Shown: positions 60,689 to 64,000 of the stretch, in pieces
How positions within the stretch are numbered: position 1 is the first letter of the stretch
How the letters are laid out: every line of letters begins with the position of its first letter
Assembly (NCBI GenBank): GCA_037015955.1
Contig: CP143548.1
Span: 2,288,001 to 2,352,000 of the forward strand
DNA: 64,000 nucleotides
Origin: Lachnospiraceae bacterium JLR.KK008
Lineage (GTDB): Bacteria; Bacillota; Clostridia; Lachnospirales; Lachnospiraceae
Direction of reading: 5' to 3'
Made by a program: the position numbers and the translations under genes
Notes under the pieces: model-generated
What the model saw: the letters and a program-made list of their open reading frames with translations, nothing else
What the model was told of the DNA's origin: nothing
Databases searched by the model: none

Positions 60689-62152
60689 ATGAACAAATTA
60701 AAAAAATGGCTCAGTCCCGATCTGTTATTTTATATCATTGTCTTTGTTTCGATCATTATTTTCGTCCTGCTCCAGCCGTTCGGCGATCCGCCGGATGAGG
60801 TAAATCGTTTTAAAGTTGCCCAGTTCATCTGCCGTTACGGCAAACTGCCTACCGGAGAAGAGTTTGAAGTCGCAATCGGAGGCTACGGCGGTTCCTACGC
60901 CTTCCAGCCCATCCTTCCCTATATCATACAGGGGCTTTTTATGCGTTTTCTGACTCTCTTTACCCGTGAAAACCTGATGCTCCTGCTGGGCGCCCGTCTC
61001 GTAAATGCGGTCTTTGGTCTGACCATGGCAGTCTATGTGCGCAGACTCTCCCTTATGCTCTTTACGGACAGGCTGACCGGATGGCTGTTTTGTTTTCTCA
61101 CCATGTTCCTGCCACAAAATCTCTTCCTGCATTCCTATGTGAACACAGACTCCATGGCATTGATGTCCGGCGCCATGATTTTATATGCCTGTGCCTGCGG
61201 CTGGCAGTATGATTGGCGGCGGCGGGATTGTCTCACACTGTCCGCAGGGATTATCTTCTGCGCTCTTTCATACTATAACGCTTATGGACTGATCGTGGCT
61301 GCGATTCTGCTCTTTTGTTTTTCTTATATGAAAAGTGTCAAAGGGCAAAAAAAACGCCGTCCCTCTGTGAACTGGCGCTCCCTCATACAAAAAGGACTCT
61401 TTATTTCCGTCATTGTGCTGCTCGGTATCGGCTGGTGGTTTGTGCGCAACTATCTCATACACGACGGCGACCTGCTGGGACTGAATGCCCGGATGGAAAA
61501 TGCCATGCGCACCGCCCTGCCCGAATACAATCCGGCACTGCGAACTACAATCGCAGACACTGGTATGCCTGTCTGGGATATGGTCTTCCACACAGACTTC
61601 CTGCACTTCCTCTGGAACAGTTTTGTCGCCAGATTTGGTCCGATGACGCTGCCGACACTGCCCTTCCTGTATATCTGGTATTACCGGATCTTTGGCTTTG
61701 GCTGGCTCTTCAGCCTGATCCCGCGCAGATGGAGTAACGGCTTTGCCCGAACCGGCGGTTACTTCCACAGCGGTATGCAAAGCGGCTTACCGATCGAAAA
61801 AAACAGGGCCTTCCCGACCCTGTTCCATCTTCCTCTGCTGCTCTCGATACTGATTACGGCAGGACTTTGTATCTATTACTCTTACACGAACGATTATCAG
61901 CCCCAGGGGCGTTATATCATGCCCATGCTTTTGCCGTTCATGTACTTTATTTCTCTCGGCTTCCACAAACTCGTAAGTTTTCTGGAAGTCTGCCTGCCTT
62001 TTGCCGTATTACAGAAATGGTGCCGTCCCATTATTCTCGGGGGACTGATGATATTTCTGACAGGCGCACTCATACTCACACTTGGCTGCATCGTCATCCC
62101 CCATTATCTGACAACTGTCAATTTCTGGAACGCAGAGTGGATCGCGCTGTAA
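60689..62152 (+). CDS. GT-C-like polytopic membrane protein (DUF2142-type)
   Basis: The 487-residue protein has about eleven membrane helices. Near the start, after the first helix, lies FGDPPDEVNRFKVAQF, an acidic loop like the catalytic DE loop of GT-C glycosyltransferases and DUF2142 proteins. A long extracytoplasmic segment follows helix 7 (about 255-330). C-terminal YSYTNDYQPQGRYIMPML is typical of GT-C fold proteins. AAAGGATA precedes the ATG, 22 bp after the methylase stop, so it may be co-transcribed with the R-M genes by chance. Its GC content is that of the core genome. The likely role is lipid-linked sugar transfer. Confidence 0.75.
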   Translation: MNKLKKWLSPDLLFYIIVFVSIIIFVLLQPFGDPPDEVNRFKVAQFICRYGKLPTGEEFEVAIGGYGGSYAFQPILPYIIQGLFMRFLTLFTRENLMLLLGARLVNAVFGLTMAVYVRRLSLMLFTDRLTGWLFCFLTMFLPQNLFLHSYVNTDSMALMSGAMILYACACGWQYDWRRRDCLTLSAGIIFCALSYYNAYGLIVAAILLFCFSYMKSVKGQKKRRPSVNWRSLIQKGLFISVIVLLGIGWWFVRNYLIHDGDLLGLNARMENAMRTALPEYNPALRTTIADTGMPVWDMVFHTDFLHFLWNSFVARFGPMTLPTLPFLYIWYYRIFGFGWLFSLIPRRWSNGFARTGGYFHSGMQSGLPIEKNRAFPTLFHLPLLLSILITAGLCIYYSYTNDYQPQGRYIMPMLLPFMYFISLGFHKLVSFLEVCLPFAVLQKWCRPIILGGLMIFLTGALILTLGCIVIPHYLTTVNFWNAEWIAL

Positions 62153-62180
62153 AAGTCAGGACAAACAATAAATCCTCTCA

Positions 62181-62519
62181 TTACTGCCAGTGATATGCGC
62201 AGCAGCCTTCATATGCGCTGTGAGGCAGGCAGACATAGCCGTCATGGACATGTTCCGTGATCTCCGTACAACCTGCTACATTACACACCGCATGACAATG
62301 ACCGTCTCCTACCGTATGCGCGCAGTAATAAACACCGTCATGCTCATGGATTCCTGCGATAGAGCAGCCTTCCACCTCGCATCTCGCATAAGCAGGCGCA
62401 GCCTGTGTCCTGTAATAGCCACAGCCATGCCCGTGTCCACGCCCATGATGCGCCATGACAACCATCGGCGCCTGCAGCGCAGCGAGAATGACCAAGGCAG
62501 TCAAAATTACTTTCTTCAT
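62181..62519 (-). CDS. Secreted Cys/His-rich small protein
   Basis: The 112-residue product has a signal peptide (about 1-23, ending VVMAHH) then HHGRGHGHGCGYYRT, a His-rich patch. The rest holds three related modules: CEVEGCSIAGIHEHDGVYYCAH, CNVAGCTEITEHVHDGYVCLPH, and a final CCAYHWQ. The repeated C-x4-C-x6-HxHDGxxxC pattern looks like a metal-binding or disulfide-stabilised unit. GGAGG precedes the ATG. It is convergent with the GT-C gene. Function unknown; zinc or copper binding outside the cell is a guess from composition. Confidence 0.75.
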   Translation of the reverse strand: MKKVILTALVILAALQAPMVVMAHHGRGHGHGCGYYRTQAAPAYARCEVEGCSIAGIHEHDGVYYCAHTVGDGHCHAVCNVAGCTEITEHVHDGYVCLPHSAYEGCCAYHWQ

Positions 62520-62598
62520 ACGAATACCTCCGACCTTTTCAACAAATCTGTTACTGAGTTCTCTTTCCTTCAGTGTAACACAAATTTATAGAAAAGCA

Positions 62599-62745
62599 AT
62601 GAGATTTCTGAAGAAAGCCAAAAAGAATCGCGCATCCGCAATTCACCGCGCACAAGAGACCGCCTCAGTAGTAGTTTCCACTCCGCAAACTGCGCAATTA
62701 GATTTTTATCGTATAAGAAGAACTTCCGAATACAATAAAAAATAA
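62599..62745 (+). CDS. Possible small basic ORF
   Basis: A 48-codon ORF starts MRFLKKAKKNRASAIHRAQ and ends TSEYNKK. It has no good ribosome binding site and no clear promoter. It is the only ORF of note in the 270-bp gap before the tRNA-Arg. I list it as a low-confidence candidate. Confidence 0.2.
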   Translation: MRFLKKAKKNRASAIHRAQETASVVVSTPQTAQLDFYRIRRTSEYNKK

Positions 62746-62774
62746 CGGAAATACTGTCTGACCAGCATTTCCGT
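62740..62774 (-). terminator. Terminator of the tRNA-Arg gene
   Basis: The minus strand has ACGGAAAT and CTG, a 6-nt loop, CAG and ATTTCCGT (one mismatch), then TATTTTTT. It lies just beyond the tRNA 3' end. Confidence 0.8.
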
Positions 62775-62787
62775 CATCTTCTCACTA

Positions 62788-62861
62788 CGTGCGTTAGAGG
62801 ATTCGAACCCCCGACCTTTTGGTCCGTAGCCAAACGCTCTATCCAGCTGAGCTAAACGCAC
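62788..62861 (-). tRNA. tRNA-Arg (anticodon ACG)
   Basis: The acceptor arms GTGCGTT and AACGCAC pair perfectly. The D arm has AGCTCAGCTGGATAGAGC, the anticodon loop CTACGGA gives anticodon ACG (decoded as ICG), and the T arm is GGGGGTTCGAATCCTCT. No encoded CCA is present. A terminator follows. Confidence 0.95.
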
Positions 62862-62991
62862 ATTGTCGCTTATCGGTCGCGACAGTGATATTTTATATGT
62901 TTATCCAACATTTGTCAAGTAGTTATTTGAATTTTTCCAAATCCTGCTTTTGTTCCTGCCCTGCGCCAGGAACGTATAGACTGTCCTGTCG

Positions 62992-63855
62992 TCAAAGCTG
63001 CGTATTGACGACCAGTCCTTTCAGATCCTCATCCATCAGTTCCGCTTCTTTCTGTATTTTTCGAAGCTGCTTGTCGATGTCGCTGCTCTCTGTCACCACA
63101 TCGTTGACCTCACTGGTCGTTTTTTCCTGCTCCTTCATGGCCTCTGCTTTCGCCGCCTCGACCTGATCCATGATCTGCGCCTTGTTCTCTTTGAGCTCGT
63201 CAAGTTTCTCCTGCTCTTTTTCTTTCTCTTCTTTCTGTTCCTGAGCATTCTCGATATTTTCGTCGTACTTCTCCTCGATCTGCTCCATCGCCGCTTTCAC
63301 AGCCATGCCAACGATCTCATCGGAACCGGCAGCAAGCACTTTTTCCTCCTGATCGACGGCCCATGACATACTTCCTTCATATCTCTGCGCCAGATCTGCC
63401 TTTTTCGCACTGCGGATACTCGCGTTCTCTGACATCTCCCGGCGCTGGGCATCGGCAAGATCCCCCTGCGCAGTCTGTACCCCTTCCCGGTAAGTGCGCA
63501 GCGTATCCTCATCCAGATCTTCCGGCGCTTCTTCAATGTATTCTTTCAGCTCATTGATCCTCTCCAGCGCTTCTTTCTGATCGGCCCGCGCGGTCTCGAT
63601 CTTTGACTGACTCTCTTTCAGCATGTCATCCTGCTCCAGATCCCGCGCAAACTTATCTTTTAACACCTGCGCCGCTTTATCGCGGATCTCTTTTTTCTTC
63701 TTTTCAATGGCATTCTCACCGTTATCACGCCCGAGGTCTCCGGCAAAGATCGTCACATCTCCTCCCTTTGTCTTCGTCACCCTGTCGTCTCTCTCCCCGT
63801 TGTTCTCAATGCCAAAGGACACAGTAAACATACCGTTATTGTTCTCAATCTTCAT
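62992..63855 (-). CDS. Coiled-coil protein of unknown function
   Basis: The 287-residue product starts at ATG 63855 with GGGGAGGAGG upstream. The N-terminal part (about 1-45; NGMFTVSFGIENNGERDDRV) is beta-like with a GGDVTIFAGDLG segment. The rest is almost entirely charged coiled coil (Glu, Lys and Ala-rich heptads, ~50-285), e.g. NAQEQKEEKEKEQEKLDELKE. No signal peptide or membrane helix is visible, so it is cytoplasmic. Function is unknown; it resembles coiled-coil proteins found in Lachnospiraceae. It stands alone near the window edge. Confidence 0.75.
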   Translation of the reverse strand: MKIENNNGMFTVSFGIENNGERDDRVTKTKGGDVTIFAGDLGRDNGENAIEKKKKEIRDKAAQVLKDKFARDLEQDDMLKESQSKIETARADQKEALERINELKEYIEEAPEDLDEDTLRTYREGVQTAQGDLADAQRREMSENASIRSAKKADLAQRYEGSMSWAVDQEEKVLAAGSDEIVGMAVKAAMEQIEEKYDENIENAQEQKEEKEKEQEKLDELKENKAQIMDQVEAAKAEAMKEQEKTTSEVNDVVTESSDIDKQLRKIQKEAELMDEDLKGLVVNTQL

Positions 63856-64000
63856 GGCAATCCTCCTCCCCGGATATAAACACAAATACCTATTATTTTT
63901 TATATCGTCATTCTGGAAAAATTTATGAGAGGTTATCAGACTTTTATCTGCGTTTCATTCTTGTTTCACTATTCCTGTCCGTCGCCATTTCCCGGTGCGG

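Noticed and set aside
58875-62152. Larger mobile element around the restriction-modification genes
   Set aside because: No integrase, transposase, att-like repeats or inverted repeats are visible at the borders.

Overview
The window looks like a chromosomal segment of a Gram-positive anaerobe of the class Clostridia, most likely family Lachnospiraceae. The reasons are AGGAGG-type ribosome binding sites on nearly every gene, TTGACA/TATAAT promoters, AddAB rather than RecBCD, AsnA, DegV, BlaI/BlaR1-like, PadR and MocR proteins, an ECF transporter S component, and an exosortase K-like protein. The genus cannot be fixed from sequence alone. I see no rRNA, CRISPR array, insertion sequence or prophage. 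There are two tRNA genes (Gly-CCC and Arg-ACG).

Layout. 1-5.3 kb: secreted CAP protein, a BlaI/BlaR1-like sensor operon with an unusual repeated C-terminal domain, and a Y-family polymerase with a small partner. 5.3-8.9 kb: iron alcohol dehydrogenase, an array of nine 25-bp tandem repeats, pyrF, and a secreted Ig-like protein. 9-15.6 kb: TPR lipoprotein, HD-GYP response regulator, Hpt protein and two nearly identical chemoreceptors. 15.9-20.4 kb: class A penicillin-binding protein, TetR operon, small regulators. 20.4-25.2 kb: membrane-fused spermidine-synthase-like protein, AlkD-like protein, MetY, CysK. 25.3-29.1 kb: heterodimeric ABC exporter preceded by what looks like a leader-peptide attenuator. 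29.3-33.6 kb: ECF S component, a PadR/DUF1700/PspC cassette containing a gene too short for usual ORF calling, and a B6-vitamer kinase with a PLP enzyme. 33.7-39.6 kb: DnaA-box cluster, endonuclease IV, nuclease-helicase, an HPr-like protein lacking the catalytic His, and a radical SAM/DUF4130 pair. 39.8-45.3 kb: asnA, tRNA-Gly, VIT/VWA surface protein with exosortase K, DegV. 45.2-54.4 kb: addBA, MATE efflux and TetR. 54.6-58.8 kb: acidic membrane protein and a glnS-DUF2225-MocR operon. 58.9-64 kb: EcoRV-type restriction-modification pair, GT-C-like membrane protein, Cys/His-rich secreted protein, tRNA-Arg and a coiled-coil protein.

Themes. DNA maintenance genes are dense (Y-polymerase, AlkD, Nfo, FeS helicase, AddAB, radical SAM pair, R-M). 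Several envelope or stress sensor modules have their own repressors and visible palindromic operators (BlaI, PadR, XRE). The strongest candidates for under-described biology are the exosortase K/VIT-VWA pair, the ABC-exporter leader with two overlapping mini-ORFs, the EcoRV-type island, the radical SAM/DUF4130 pair and the BlaR1-like sensor with a lipoprotein that repeats its sensor domain.
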